This document shows, piece after piece, positions 1-6,869 of a stretch of 16,172 bases of DNA. Source of the stretch: Desulfobacteraceae bacterium (GTDB taxonomy: Bacteria; Desulfobacterota; Desulfobacteria; Desulfobacterales; Desulfobacteraceae); assembly GCA_022712835.1 (NCBI GenBank), contig JAFLJU010000175.1, forward strand, positions 1-16,172, read 5' to 3'. Numbering within the stretch: position 1 is the stretch's first letter; each line of letters begins with the position of its first letter. Below the pieces are notes generated by a model. It saw only the letters and a program-made list of their open reading frames with translations. It was not told the origin of the DNA and did no database searches. The translations under genes and the position numbers were made by a program.

Positions 1-673
<673 letters not shown>

Positions 674-721
674 CATAAGCTACCTTTATATTTAACCAAA
701 TACCTCACGAAAGGAAAAAGC

Positions 722-2134
722 ATGACACCCAAAGACGTAATCGCACTGGCAAAGGAAAATTCGGTAAAAATAGTTGATATCCGCTACATGGACTTCATCG
801 GTACCTGGCAACACTTTTCAGTTCCCGTGGGAGAACTTGGCGAATCTGCATTTGATGACGGATTCGGCTTTGACGGATCCAGCATGCGGGCCTGGCAACC
901 GATTGACAACTCCGACATGATCGTTATCCCCGATCCAACCACGGCAAAAATGGACCCATTTTTCAAAGTCCCCACCCTGGTTCTCATCGGAGACATCCAT
1001 GATCCCATTACAAGAGAAGCCTACAGCCGGGATCCCCGGGGAATTGCCAAGAAAGTCGAAAACTACCTGAAAAGCACTGGCATTGGTGACACCATTTATG
1101 TGGGACCAGAACCTGAGTTCTTTATCTTCTCCAATATCCGGTATTCTTCAGAACCCAATGCCTCCTTCTTTGAGATTGACTCAGACGAAGCCCATTGGAA
1201 CACCGGAAGAGAGGAAATGCCCAACACCGGATATAAAATCCGACCGAAAGGCGGATATTTCCCCCTGCCGCCCAATGACAAATACCAGGATATGAGAACA
1301 GAAATGATGCTCACCCTGGAAGACCTGGGTATTGCCATGGAATGCCAGCACCACGAAGTAGCCGCTGCTGGCCAGTCTGAAATTGATCTTCGGTTTGATT
1401 CCCTTTTAAAAATGGCTGACAGCCTTGCCTGGTTTAAATATGTCCTTAAAAATGTGGCCGTCAAATATGACCATAGCGTAACCTTCATGCCCAAACCCAT
1501 TTATGGAGACAACGGCACGGGTATGCACACCCACATGAGTTTCTGGAAAGATGGCACCCCCTTGTTTGCAGGCAACAAATATGCTGGCATGTCCGACATG
1601 GCCCTCCATGCCATCGGTGGTATCATGAAGCATTGCAAGGCCCTTTGCGCCATCACCAACCCCACCACCAACTCCTATAAGAGATTGGTACCCGGGTTTG
1701 AAGCCCCCATTAACCTGGCATACTCAAGCCGGAACAGAAGTGCGGCCATAAGGCTTCCCATGTATTCCAACTCCCCCAATGCCAAACGGATCGAATTCAG
1801 AACCCCTGATCCCTCATGCAACGGCTACATGGCCTTTGCCGCCATTGCCATGGCCATGATTGATGGTATCCAGAACAAGATGGATCCGGGCGACCCCATG
1901 GATAAAAACATCTACGACCTGCCCCCTGAAGAACTGGCAAAAATGGAATCTGCACCCGGCACCCTGGAAGAAGCCCTGGCTGCTCTGAAAGAAGACCATG
2001 AATTCCTGCTCAAGGGAGATGTCTTCACCAAGGATGTCATCGACAACTGGATTGACTACAAGATGGAAAACGAAGTTAAAGAAGTCATCAGTCGTCCCCA
2101 TCCCCATGAATTTTATCTCTACTATGATATTTAA
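722..2134 (+). CDS. glnA: Glutamine synthetase type I
   Basis: A 470-residue enzyme, full length for GSI, which makes glutamine from glutamate, ammonia and ATP. Visible landmarks include the N-terminal beta-grasp (VKIVDIRYMDFIGTWQH), the Asp loop (FDGSSMRAW), metal-ligand segment VGPEPEFF, substrate/metal motif NGTGMHTHMSFW, ATP-site region NPTTNSYKRLVPGFEAP, and RNRSAAIRLP. Tyr398 lies in DKNIYDLPPEE, which matches the adenylylation site of the GSI-beta subgroup, so control by a GlnE-type adenylyltransferase is likely (inference). The ATG at 722 is preceded by AAAGGA. The 48-base gap after glnB and the downstream terminator suggest glnD-glnB-glnA are co-transcribed, although an internal glnA promoter cannot be excluded. 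Confidence 0.97.
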   Translation: MTPKDVIALAKENSVKIVDIRYMDFIGTWQHFSVPVGELGESAFDDGFGFDGSSMRAWQPIDNSDMIVIPDPTTAKMDPFFKVPTLVLIGDIHDPITREAYSRDPRGIAKKVENYLKSTGIGDTIYVGPEPEFFIFSNIRYSSEPNASFFEIDSDEAHWNTGREEMPNTGYKIRPKGGYFPLPPNDKYQDMRTEMMLTLEDLGIAMECQHHEVAAAGQSEIDLRFDSLLKMADSLAWFKYVLKNVAVKYDHSVTFMPKPIYGDNGTGMHTHMSFWKDGTPLFAGNKYAGMSDMALHAIGGIMKHCKALCAITNPTTNSYKRLVPGFEAPINLAYSSRNRSAAIRLPMYSNSPNAKRIEFRTPDPSCNGYMAFAAIAMAMIDGIQNKMDPGDPMDKNIYDLPPEELAKMESAPGTLEEALAALKEDHEFLLKGDVFTKDVIDNWIDYKMENEVKEVISRPHPHEFYLYYDI

Positions 2135-2149
2135 ACCCTTTTAGGACTA

Positions 2150-2190
2150 GGCTGGCCCGGAGGAGCACCCCACCGGGCCAGCCTTTTTTT
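2150..2190 (+). terminator. Rho-independent terminator after glnA
   Basis: A perfect 11-bp GC-rich stem (GGCTGGCCCGG at 2150-2160 pairs with CCGGGCCAGCC at 2173-2183) with a 12-base loop is followed directly by seven T residues. It lies 16 bases after the glnA stop and ends the glnB-glnA transcript. Confidence 0.95.
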
Positions 2191-2390
2191 CATAATTTTT
2201 AATCGTCTAAACCACGGCATTTAGAAATATACTGACCGCCATCCACCCCCTATTGTTGTCGCCCATACCCCATACACATTTTTTTAATGCAATCAGAAAA
2301 AAAATAGGCTATAAGAAAAAAACAAACGTCGGCCATTAACAGGTTGCAACGATTCACTTGAAAAGCTGCAAGGGAGCAGATATCATCAAC

Positions 2391-3281
2391 ATGGGACTTT
2401 TACCATTGTCATTTAAACCAAAATCTGGATTTTTTTTCATTCTACTCTTTTGCTTTGTCGTAAGTTTACCCCTTGCCATGGCAACTAAAACTCCAAAGGG
2501 AAATGAGTTTGCCAAATTGTCCCAGCAACTGATTCAGGATGGCTTTAATCCGAAAAGAATCAATGCCCTATTTTCCAACGGGAAAGTCTTTTTTACGCCC
2601 TCGGATGTATCCTTATTTTTCATTCATTCTGAATCAAGCCTGAACTATGACCAATTTATTGCTTCAAAGCCCATTGCAAAAGCCCGCAACTATATGGAAA
2701 CCCATAAGGAAAGCCTGGACAGGGCCGAAAAAAAATATGGCGTGGACAAAACCGTAATTACGGCTATCCTGCTCGTGGAAACCCAACTGGGTAACTATCT
2801 TGGCAAGCGCACCGTCATCAACACCCTTGCCACCATGGCTGCCCTGACCGATGAAGACCTTCGGGAACAAATTTGGAACTCTATCCCGGACAAGAGAAAG
2901 CCCAAACGGGAAAAATTTGAAAAGAAAGTCAAGAAACGTTCCAAATGGGGATATAATGAACTCAAGGCCCTTCTTAAATATGCAAACCAGGAAGGGATTG
3001 ATCCGACAGCCATTAAAGGGTCCTATGCCGGAGCCATGGGAATCCCCCAATTCATGCCCTCCAATGCCCTGACCCTTGCAAAGGATGGAGATCAGGACGG
3101 CCATGTGGATCTGTTTAACCATTCCGATGCCATCTCTTCCGTGGCCAATTACCTCAAACACCATGGTTGGAAACCCGGCATTCCCCGTCAACGTCAGCAC
3201 GAAGTTTTGTTCCGGTATAATCACAGCAACTATTATGTAGACACTTTGTTAAAAGTGTCAGACAAATTAAAAGAAGGATGA
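2391..3281 (+). CDS. MltB-type (SLT_2) membrane-bound lytic murein transglycosylase
   Basis: Cleaves the MurNAc-GlcNAc bond of peptidoglycan with formation of 1,6-anhydro ends, in the periplasm. With the ATG at 2391 the protein has 296 residues and starts with a Sec signal: hydrophobic run FFFILLFCFVVSLPL followed by AMA-T, a plausible cleavage site. There is no lipobox Cys at the cleavage point, so it may be soluble. The catalytic Glu is Glu130 in AILLVETQLGNYLGK; the family block GSYAGAMGIPQFMPS is at about 210-224 and is followed by the Ca-loop-like DGDQDGHVDLF and AISSVANYLKHHGW. A TTG start at 2358 would add 11 residues. Neither start has an ideal ribosome site (GGGAG lies 14 bases before the ATG). 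The signal peptide placement favours the ATG. Confidence 0.88.
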   Translation: MGLLPLSFKPKSGFFFILLFCFVVSLPLAMATKTPKGNEFAKLSQQLIQDGFNPKRINALFSNGKVFFTPSDVSLFFIHSESSLNYDQFIASKPIAKARNYMETHKESLDRAEKKYGVDKTVITAILLVETQLGNYLGKRTVINTLATMAALTDEDLREQIWNSIPDKRKPKREKFEKKVKKRSKWGYNELKALLKYANQEGIDPTAIKGSYAGAMGIPQFMPSNALTLAKDGDQDGHVDLFNHSDAISSVANYLKHHGWKPGIPRQRQHEVLFRYNHSNYYVDTLLKVSDKLKEG

Positions 3282-3293
3282 ACAAAACATTCC

Positions 3294-3497
3294 ATGGATA
3301 AACTTGTAATATATATTCTGCTCATATCCGCCCTATCATTGGGCCTGACCATGCTGTCCCTGATTGATATCCTCAAAAAGGACTTTGGATCATCGAAGAA
3401 AAAGGTTCTCTGGCACTTTGTCGCCCTGATTCCCCTCTTCGGCTGGCTCCTCTATTTGATTTTTGGATTTAAAAAAGGGAAAAAGAAACCGGATTAA
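3294..3497 (+). CDS. Small two-helix membrane protein, PLD-nuclease N-terminal (PLDc_N)-like
   Basis: A 67-residue protein with two predicted membrane helices: residues about 4-26 (LVIYILLISALSLGLTMLSL) and about 40-58 (VLWHFVALIPLFGWLLYLIF), ending in a lysine-rich tail (KKGKKKPD). The pattern of a first helix, a short charged DILKK linker and then W-x(5)-IPLFGWLLYLIFG resembles the PLDc_N module found in front of cardiolipin synthases and as free-standing small proteins. No catalytic PLD motif is present. Its function is unknown; it may act in the envelope. It begins 12 bases after the transglycosylase stop and is probably co-transcribed with it. No clear Shine-Dalgarno is well spaced (AAGGA is about 16 bases away), so coupling to upstream translation is possible. 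Confidence 0.72.
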   Translation: MDKLVIYILLISALSLGLTMLSLIDILKKDFGSSKKKVLWHFVALIPLFGWLLYLIFGFKKGKKKPD

Positions 3498-3511
3498 TCA
3501 CGGAATTTTAA

Positions 3512-3538
3512 TTGACTTTTTCCCCCATTCAATATAGA
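3512..3538 (+). promoter_or_regulatory. Candidate promoter of tRNA-Glu
   Basis: TTGACT (3512-3517) is followed by TATAGA (3533-3538) with a short 15-base spacer; TAGATA at 3535-3540 gives 17 bases but a poorer -10. Either places transcription start roughly 10 bases before the mature tRNA 5' end. Moderate support only. Confidence 0.45.
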
Positions 3539-3555
3539 TAAAGATCTTTACTGAT

Positions 3556-3630
3556 GGTCCCATCGTCTAGCGGTTAGGACGCTGGCCTCTCACGCCGGAA
3601 ACCGGGGTTCGATTCCCCGTGGGATCACCA
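3556..3630 (+). tRNA. tRNA-Glu (anticodon CTC)
   Basis: A full cloverleaf is visible. The acceptor stem GGTCCCA pairs with TGGGATC (one G-U), and the D-arm contains AGCGGTTAGGA. Anticodon stem CTGGC/GCCGG encloses the loop CTCTCAC (anticodon CTC, reading GAG), and the T-arm CCGGGGTTCGATTCCCCG is followed by an encoded CCA end. From 3584 to the end the sequence is shared exactly with 9054-9100. The 3' half of this working gene is therefore presumably supplied by the integrated element, and tRNA function is preserved. Confidence 0.97.
3584..3630 (+). repeat. attL: 47-bp direct repeat within tRNA-Glu
   Basis: Identical over 47 bases to 9054-9100. It runs from the anticodon stem through the T-arm to the CCA end and diverges immediately outside on both sides (T versus C before it, C versus A after it). 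It is the left junction of the integrated element; the crossover must lie within it. Confidence 0.92.
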
Positions 3631-3644
3631 CTAATAATACCAAG

Positions 3645-3673
3645 GCTTTCAGAGATTCTCTGAGGGCTTTTTT
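3645..3673 (+). terminator. Element-borne terminator for tRNA-Glu
   Basis: A 10-bp stem (3645-3654 with 3658-3667, two G-U pairs, loop ATT) is followed by TTTTTTATTTTT. It lies 14 bases after the tRNA CCA, inside the element, so it replaces the chromosomal terminator that the insertion displaced to 9115-9143. Confidence 0.85.
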
Positions 3674-3690
3674 ATTTTTGGGCTTTTAAT

Positions 3691-3714
3691 TTTCACCCCC
3701 TATTTCACCCCCTC
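3691..3714 (+). repeat. Left-end tandem 12-bp repeats, candidate integrase arm sites
   Basis: Two adjacent copies: TTTCACCCCCTA (3691-3702) and TTTCACCCCCTC (3703-3714). The same unit in the same orientation occurs three times at 8905-8940 near the other end. Paired direct repeats near both attachment sites are the usual layout of arm-type sites bound by the N-terminal domain of tyrosine integrases. Confidence 0.7.
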
Positions 3715-3808
3715 ACACCACAAAATTTAACGGTTCATCCAAATATAAATCCAGGCCCAATAAGCAAACAGATAGAAACCGACAATTCTTGATCTTTAGG
3801 ATATAACC

Positions 3809-3859
3809 ATGATAGGAATTACGAATAAGAATACAAAAGAAGACCTCTATATCGATTAA
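3809..3859 (+). CDS. Possible 16-residue leader ORF before the GIY-YIG gene
   Basis: Encodes MIGITNKNTKEDLYID. The ATG has AGGA seven bases upstream and the stop lies 16 bases before the ATG of the next gene, so it could be a leader ORF affecting its translation. It is too short for any family call and may be chance. Confidence 0.25.
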   Translation: MIGITNKNTKEDLYID

Positions 3860-3875
3860 AAAAGGTTGTGGAAAA

Positions 3876-5078
3876 ATGCAAGAACTATTAATCGAACCAA
3901 AATGGATTTCCCTGAATAACGCACGAGAGATAGCGCTTAACAAACCTGGCATATATATGTTCGCCTTTGATAAGCCTGTTAAGTATGACAATGAGGCAAG
4001 TAGAATTGTTTATATTGGTTCAGGCATAAAACTAAGGAATAGATTAAGACAGCATTACAATAATTTAAAACCTTATTTTCTTAACGTGGTGACAAAAGGA
4101 GAAAAGGAAAAGGTTTTTTGCTGTTTTCAATACTTTGAGGTTGAATCCCACAATGAGCTTCTAGAGATCGAACAATCAGCTTTTGATTCGTTTGTTATAA
4201 AATGCGGGTCTATTCCTCTTGGTAACACTATGGATAAGACAAGCGGATGTATGGTGGAGATATCTGTAGAAACATTTTTTTCAGAGACAAATCGACCAAA
4301 ATTATTGTTTAAATTTAATGAGATTTTATCAGGACAGCATCCGTTAACATTCGACGAAATCTCTGAAATTTATGATTTAGAATATGAAAGAGATGAGTGG
4401 TCTCCTCGCATAATGTTTCATCCGAAAGGCACCCGAAAAAAATGGGACAAAAGAAAAAAAGAATGGGAAGAAGTGGGGAAATATACGGATATAAGATGGA
4501 ATCATATTCTTTGCTGGAAAAAAAATAAATTTATAGAGTTACTGAGGATAGTAAAAAATTTGAAAGAAGATAAAACTAAAAAATTAAAGATTACCAGAAG
4601 ATTTCAAAGCAGCACCCCTAAAACTCCTGAACCTCATACATGGGGTGAAGTTGCCATTGCTTTGGCCCGGTATTTATCCGGAACATGGTTCCCTATAAAT
4701 AAACTACGAGTTGAAATTAAGTACAAAAATGAGATGCTGGGGAGATCACTTATTAAGAAATCAGGGTGTAATGGCAATGATATAGCAAACATTCCACAAC
4801 GAAATAAAATCCGAAGACTATGTTATCAGTATGATAAGTTCGAAGACACGGACAGAAAAGCCGAAAAACTAGCTTGGAAATATCATGAACAAGGAAAAAA
4901 ATTGCCTAAAAATGCAATAGGGCGAATAATTGATTGGGGAGACTCTTTTTCATACCATAAGTTTGATTGGGTGGATGAATTAAGAGAGAAAGAAGAGAAT
5001 GAGCAAGCCGAAAAGATTTTTGAGGAGGCTTTAGCTGAAATTGAGAATTTTAAAACACAAAGGAACTTTTTCCAGTAA
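3876..5078 (+). CDS. GIY-YIG nuclease-domain protein with unrecognised C-terminal region (element cargo)
   Basis: A 400-residue cytoplasmic protein with no signal or membrane segment. Residues about 20-125 carry a GIY-YIG nuclease fold. KPGIYMF contains Gly25-Ile26-Tyr27, and IVYIGSG contains Tyr46-Ile47-Gly48. The helix LRNRLRQHY supplies Arg56 and His60, a Glu candidate lies in NELLEIEQ (Glu97 or Glu99), and PLGN ends at Asn117 at the usual end of the core. All the key residues expected of an active nuclease are present. Residues about 140-250 are charged and Lys/Trp-rich (KKWDKRKKEWEE). About 255-400 form another region starting HTWGEVAIALARYLSG, with a Glu-rich coiled tail. I recognise no family for the last two parts. 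The gene stands alone on the + strand, opposite the element's other genes, in a typical cargo position. A defence or competition nuclease is a plausible inference, not shown. Confidence 0.75.
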   Translation: MQELLIEPKWISLNNAREIALNKPGIYMFAFDKPVKYDNEASRIVYIGSGIKLRNRLRQHYNNLKPYFLNVVTKGEKEKVFCCFQYFEVESHNELLEIEQSAFDSFVIKCGSIPLGNTMDKTSGCMVEISVETFFSETNRPKLLFKFNEILSGQHPLTFDEISEIYDLEYERDEWSPRIMFHPKGTRKKWDKRKKEWEEVGKYTDIRWNHILCWKKNKFIELLRIVKNLKEDKTKKLKITRRFQSSTPKTPEPHTWGEVAIALARYLSGTWFPINKLRVEIKYKNEMLGRSLIKKSGCNGNDIANIPQRNKIRRLCYQYDKFEDTDRKAEKLAWKYHEQGKKLPKNAIGRIIDWGDSFSYHKFDWVDELREKEENEQAEKIFEEALAEIENFKTQRNFFQ

Positions 5079-5271
5079 AACAGCTTGTTTTCGCCCTCCA
5101 AAAAAACTAGTGAACTGATATTTGTCTTTGTTTGTGATGCTTTTCACGCTTTTTAATAAAAAAAATCCCGAATCCCCTTTAAAAATGCAGTCTTCAAAAT
5201 TTTAACGTGTTGTTTTGCCCCCTTTTTTTACATAAAACTAAAACCATAACTGTAATTTCGCTATGGCAGGC

Positions 5272-5373
5272 TTATATCTGGTTTAAAGTCGGATGCCCCT
5301 CCCCCTTACTCTCCCGAGGGTTTCCAGCGTTCGTGCTAATCCACCACTCTCCACCAAGACAAGACCTGTTCAT
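5272..5373 (-). CDS. Candidate micro-protein, 33 residues
   Basis: Starts MNRSCLGGEWWISTNAGNPR and ends PTLNQI. The ATG has a strong AGGGGG site six bases upstream, formed by the same AATAGGGGGT string that serves the integrase gene. Composition (paired Trp, Asn/Gly-rich middle) is not that of random AT-rich sequence. No family is recognised. It lies downstream of the 75-aa gene on the same strand. Confidence 0.3.
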   Translation of the reverse strand: MNRSCLGGEWWISTNAGNPRESKGEGHPTLNQI

Positions 5374-5446
5374 CTTGACCCCCTATTGAGTTATTGGTGT
5401 AGCGGATAAAAGATTGTCTTCTCGATCATGGAAACCTACCTCGCTA

Positions 5447-5469
5447 AGAAAAACACGGCCCCTCCCATG
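5447..5469 (-). terminator. Possible terminator after the 75-aa gene
   Basis: On the - strand CATGG pairs with CCGTG (one G-U) around a GAGGGG loop, followed by TTTTTCTT, four bases after the stop of the 75-aa gene. The stem is only 5 bp, so support is weak. Confidence 0.35.
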
Positions 5470-5472
5470 CAC

Positions 5473-5700
5473 CTATTCAACTTTTGAAAGGCAATCTGGA
5501 CATAAGCACGGCAGATCTCCTTCATCCTCTTCAATGGCAAACCTGTATCCTTTGTCTAATCCCCTTTGCTCCCCGTTGTCATATCCTTCATGGTATCCGA
5601 TTTTACGGCCTACTCTTAAACCTACAGCATGCCCTTTCTGAAATGCTTCTTTTTTTATTTTATGAATTTCAACTTCTTGATTATGTATTTCTTTTTTCAT
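5473..5700 (-). CDS. 75-residue protein with eight consecutive GX3 repeats and a C-terminal Cys motif
   Basis: The chosen ATG (5700) has AAGGAG nine bases upstream; the frame stays open to 5817 but without a good start site. Residues 1-20 are a charged, coiled-coil-like helix (MKKEIHNQEVEIHKIKKEAF). Glycines then fall at 23, 27, 31, 35, 39, 43, 47 and 51, a perfect four-residue period, as in the GX3 helix-packing repeats of Yae1/Lto1- and FliH-type segments. An acidic patch (EEDEGD) and Cys65, Cys67 and Cys70 (CLCPDC) close the protein. The exact glycine period supports a real coding frame. Function is unknown; the repeat suggests helix-helix dimer packing and the cysteines may bind metal. 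It follows the winged-helix gene on the same strand after 229 bases. Confidence 0.6.
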   Translation of the reverse strand: MKKEIHNQEVEIHKIKKEAFQKGHAVGLRVGRKIGYHEGYDNGEQRGLDKGYRFAIEEDEGDLPCLCPDCLSKVE

Positions 5701-5840
5701 GGCTTGGTTCTCCTTTTGTTGGTGAAAATATTTTTCCAACCCTTTTTTTCTCTCATTTTTCCATTCTGCTTTCCTTTTTTCCCTCTGCCAACACCCAGGC
5801 AAAAAACCCCTGCACATGGTAATACATGTTAACGCAGACC

Positions 5841-5906
5841 CTAACGACCCCCACCCCCTATTTTAGACAAAAAAGATTCAAAGCCATATTTATCAAGCGT
5901 TTTCAT
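5841..5906 (-). CDS. Candidate micro-protein, 21 residues
   Basis: Encodes a short peptide starting MKTLDKYGFESFLSKIGGGG, with AAGGA seven bases before the ATG and 23 bases after the stop of the winged-helix gene. The start site is good, but the peptide is too short to judge. It could equally be the beginning of a gene broken by a deletion before the 75-aa gene. Confidence 0.3.
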   Translation of the reverse strand: MKTLDKYGFESFLSKIGGGGR

Positions 5907-5929
5907 CTGTTTTTCCTTTGTTTTTCGGG

Positions 5930-6460
5930 TTATGGAGTGTCCCCCTCTGGGGTCTGTGTGGGTGTCCCCCTCTGGGGTCTGCGATAATTGTTTTTACCGG
6001 CTGCCTGGTAACCCCTTCGGATATCTCTTTCTCGCTTTTTAAATACTTGTTTTTGTTTTGGATTCCATAACAGATAGTTGTCTGCAAGCTCATAGACGGC
6101 CTTATGTTTTTCAAAGGCGCCTCCAGGGTCCACAATATTTATGAAACCTTTAGCCAAGAGTTCATCGAATCCCCTGGTTGCCGTTTTTTGACTGATCCAG
6201 TGGCTTTCAAGTTCTACATATGTGAGAGTGAAACGGTTTTCATCGGTTCGAATATGATGCCCACTTTTAATTCCTTTTCTATCCTTGATAATTCCAAAAC
6301 CTCGCTTTAGTAAAAACAACATTAAAATTTTATGTGAAGAATGGGAGGTGACAGGGGATGTTCCCTTGACTCCTAAATTCAGAAAGGCTTTTGAGAGGAA
6401 TAAACTGGTTTCAATAAAGGTACCCTTACCGTATCCGTTACCCTTTTTTTTCTTTTCCAT
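5930..6460 (-). CDS. Winged-helix, replication-protein-like DNA-binding protein of the element
   Basis: A 176-residue protein from the ATG at 6460, which has AAGGA five bases upstream; the frame is open further up but only with a TTG lacking a ribosome site. A basic start (MEKKKKGNGYGKG) leads into LFLSKAF. The segment YVELESHWISQKTATRGFDE continues LLAKGFINIVDPGG and then HKAVYELAD, which has the look of a winged helix with recognition helix and wing, as in plasmid/island initiator-like proteins. The tail is basic and ends in RPQRGTPTQTPEGDTP, encoded by two DNA repeats. By position after the AlpA-like gene it could be the element's replication or regulatory protein. No family is named with certainty. 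Confidence 0.6.
   Translation of the reverse strand: MEKKKKGNGYGKGTFIETSLFLSKAFLNLGVKGTSPVTSHSSHKILMLFLLKRGFGIIKDRKGIKSGHHIRTDENRFTLTYVELESHWISQKTATRGFDELLAKGFINIVDPGGAFEKHKAVYELADNYLLWNPKQKQVFKKRERDIRRGYQAAGKNNYRRPQRGTPTQTPEGDTP
5937..5981. repeat. Two 20-bp direct repeats with a 25-bp period at the end of the winged-helix gene
   Basis: GTGTCCCCCTCTGGGGTCTG occurs exactly at 5937-5956 and 5962-5981. The unit has a small dyad (CCCC-TCTG-GGG). The 25-bp period shifts the reading frame between copies, so identity is kept at the DNA rather than the protein level. Candidate iteron-like binding sites for the protein encoded across them. Confidence 0.65.
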
Positions 6461-6468
6461 AATATTCC

Positions 6469-6558
6469 TTAAGAATTGCCCGACCCTGGCAAGGATGAAC
6501 CAGGGCTCCCCGTCAGGATCTGCAAAACAGACAGGCAAAGTTTTAAATAGCTTTTCAT
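6469..6558 (-). CDS. 29-residue micro-ORF between the AlpA-like and winged-helix genes
   Basis: Starts MKSYLKLCLSVLQILTG, a short hydrophobic peptide. Its ATG lies 10 bases after the AlpA stop with AAAGGTG five bases upstream. Its TAA overlaps the AAGGA of the winged-helix gene, whose ATG is 8 bases on. This geometry suits translational coupling or a leader peptide. Expression is not shown. Confidence 0.4.
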   Translation of the reverse strand: MKSYLKLCLSVLQILTGSPGSSLPGSGNS

Positions 6559-6568
6559 GGCAACACCT

Positions 6569-6763
6569 TTAAGCATCAGAATGAGTCACTTTGTGGCCCT
6601 CAAAATATTCGATTATATCTTGAAAAGAATACCGAACCGATTTTCCCATTTTAATGTATGGCAAACCACGTCTTTTAGACCTGTGGTTTCTCAAGGTTGA
6701 CAGGGCCATCCCTGTAAGTTGTGCTGCTTCCTTCTCGGTCAAATATTTGATCTTGTCTTTCAT
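6569..6763 (-). CDS. AlpA/excisionase-type helix-turn-helix protein
   Basis: A 64-residue protein of the MerR-like HTH_17 type found in excisionases and AlpA regulators. It reads YLTEKEAAQLTGMALSTLRN, then RGLPYIKMGKSVRYSFQDII and EYFEGHKV. This is the standard helix-turn-helix followed by a wing (Y-I-K-x-G-K-x-V-R-Y). The ATG at 6763 has GGGGGA about five bases upstream; a longer frame starting at 6799 has no better site. In elements of this class such proteins switch integrase between insertion and excision, or activate element genes. It is the first gene of a likely operon with the micro-ORF and the winged-helix gene. Confidence 0.85.
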   Translation of the reverse strand: MKDKIKYLTEKEAAQLTGMALSTLRNHRSKRRGLPYIKMGKSVRYSFQDIIEYFEGHKVTHSDA

Positions 6764-6797
6764 TGCTTCCCCCTTTTTGTTAGTTAACTCTTTAACC

Positions 6798-6860
6798 ATG
6801 GGAAAAGGGAAAATAAGAAAAGATTCTTATTTTCTTGAGGTTGGTAATATGGGAAAAGGG
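6798..6860. promoter_or_regulatory. Operator-like array upstream of the AlpA-like gene
   Basis: ATGGGAAAAGGG occurs exactly at 6798-6809 and 6849-6860. Between them lies a perfect 10-bp inverted repeat, AAAATAAGAA (6810-6819) and TTCTTATTTT (6824-6833), with a 4-base gap. It sits in the only sizeable gap of the - strand gene block, between the 288-aa gene stop and the AlpA-like start. It could be an operator and promoter for the AlpA operon; a weak terminator for the integrase operon is the alternative. Confidence 0.45.
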
Positions 6861-6869
6861 GGTATTTTT

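Larger units (their letters stand above)
5079..5472. other. Convergent spacer inside the element
   Basis: Separates the nuclease gene from the - strand gene block. No long frame is convincing. A weak hairpin (GTGA/TCAC, then CTTTTTAATAAAA) at about 5136-5158 might end the nuclease transcript. From about 5280 to 5470 the base composition is clearly more GC-rich than the flanks. This part holds two - strand micro-ORFs (5272-5373, and a 12-residue MIEKTIFYPLHQ at 5391-5429). A structured RNA is another possible reading of the GC-rich part. Confidence 0.4.

Noticed and set aside
784..2107. Several - strand frames inside glnA
   Set aside because: Glutamine synthetase is unambiguous on the + strand; the opposite frames show no family features.
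2664..3224. 186-residue - strand frame opposite the transglycosylase
   Set aside because: Shadow of a gene with clear catalytic motifs; no start site or domain.
3713..3991. 92-residue - strand frame at the left end of the element
   Set aside because: Overlaps the nuclease start and arm repeats, has no ribosome site and no recognisable features.
5484..5832. Hydrophobic + strand frames resembling membrane proteins
   Set aside because: They are antisense shadows of the GX3-repeat gene; Phe/Leu richness comes from the complement of Lys/Glu codons.
5937..5981. CRISPR array
   Set aside because: Only two repeats with a 5-base spacing and no cas genes; better explained as binding-site repeats.
6423..6558. 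Longer 202-residue form of the winged-helix protein, including an antirepressor-like DPDGEPWFI string
   Set aside because: The extension could only start at a TTG without a ribosome site, while the ATG at 6460 has a good one; resemblance to the BRO-N motif is too short to trust.
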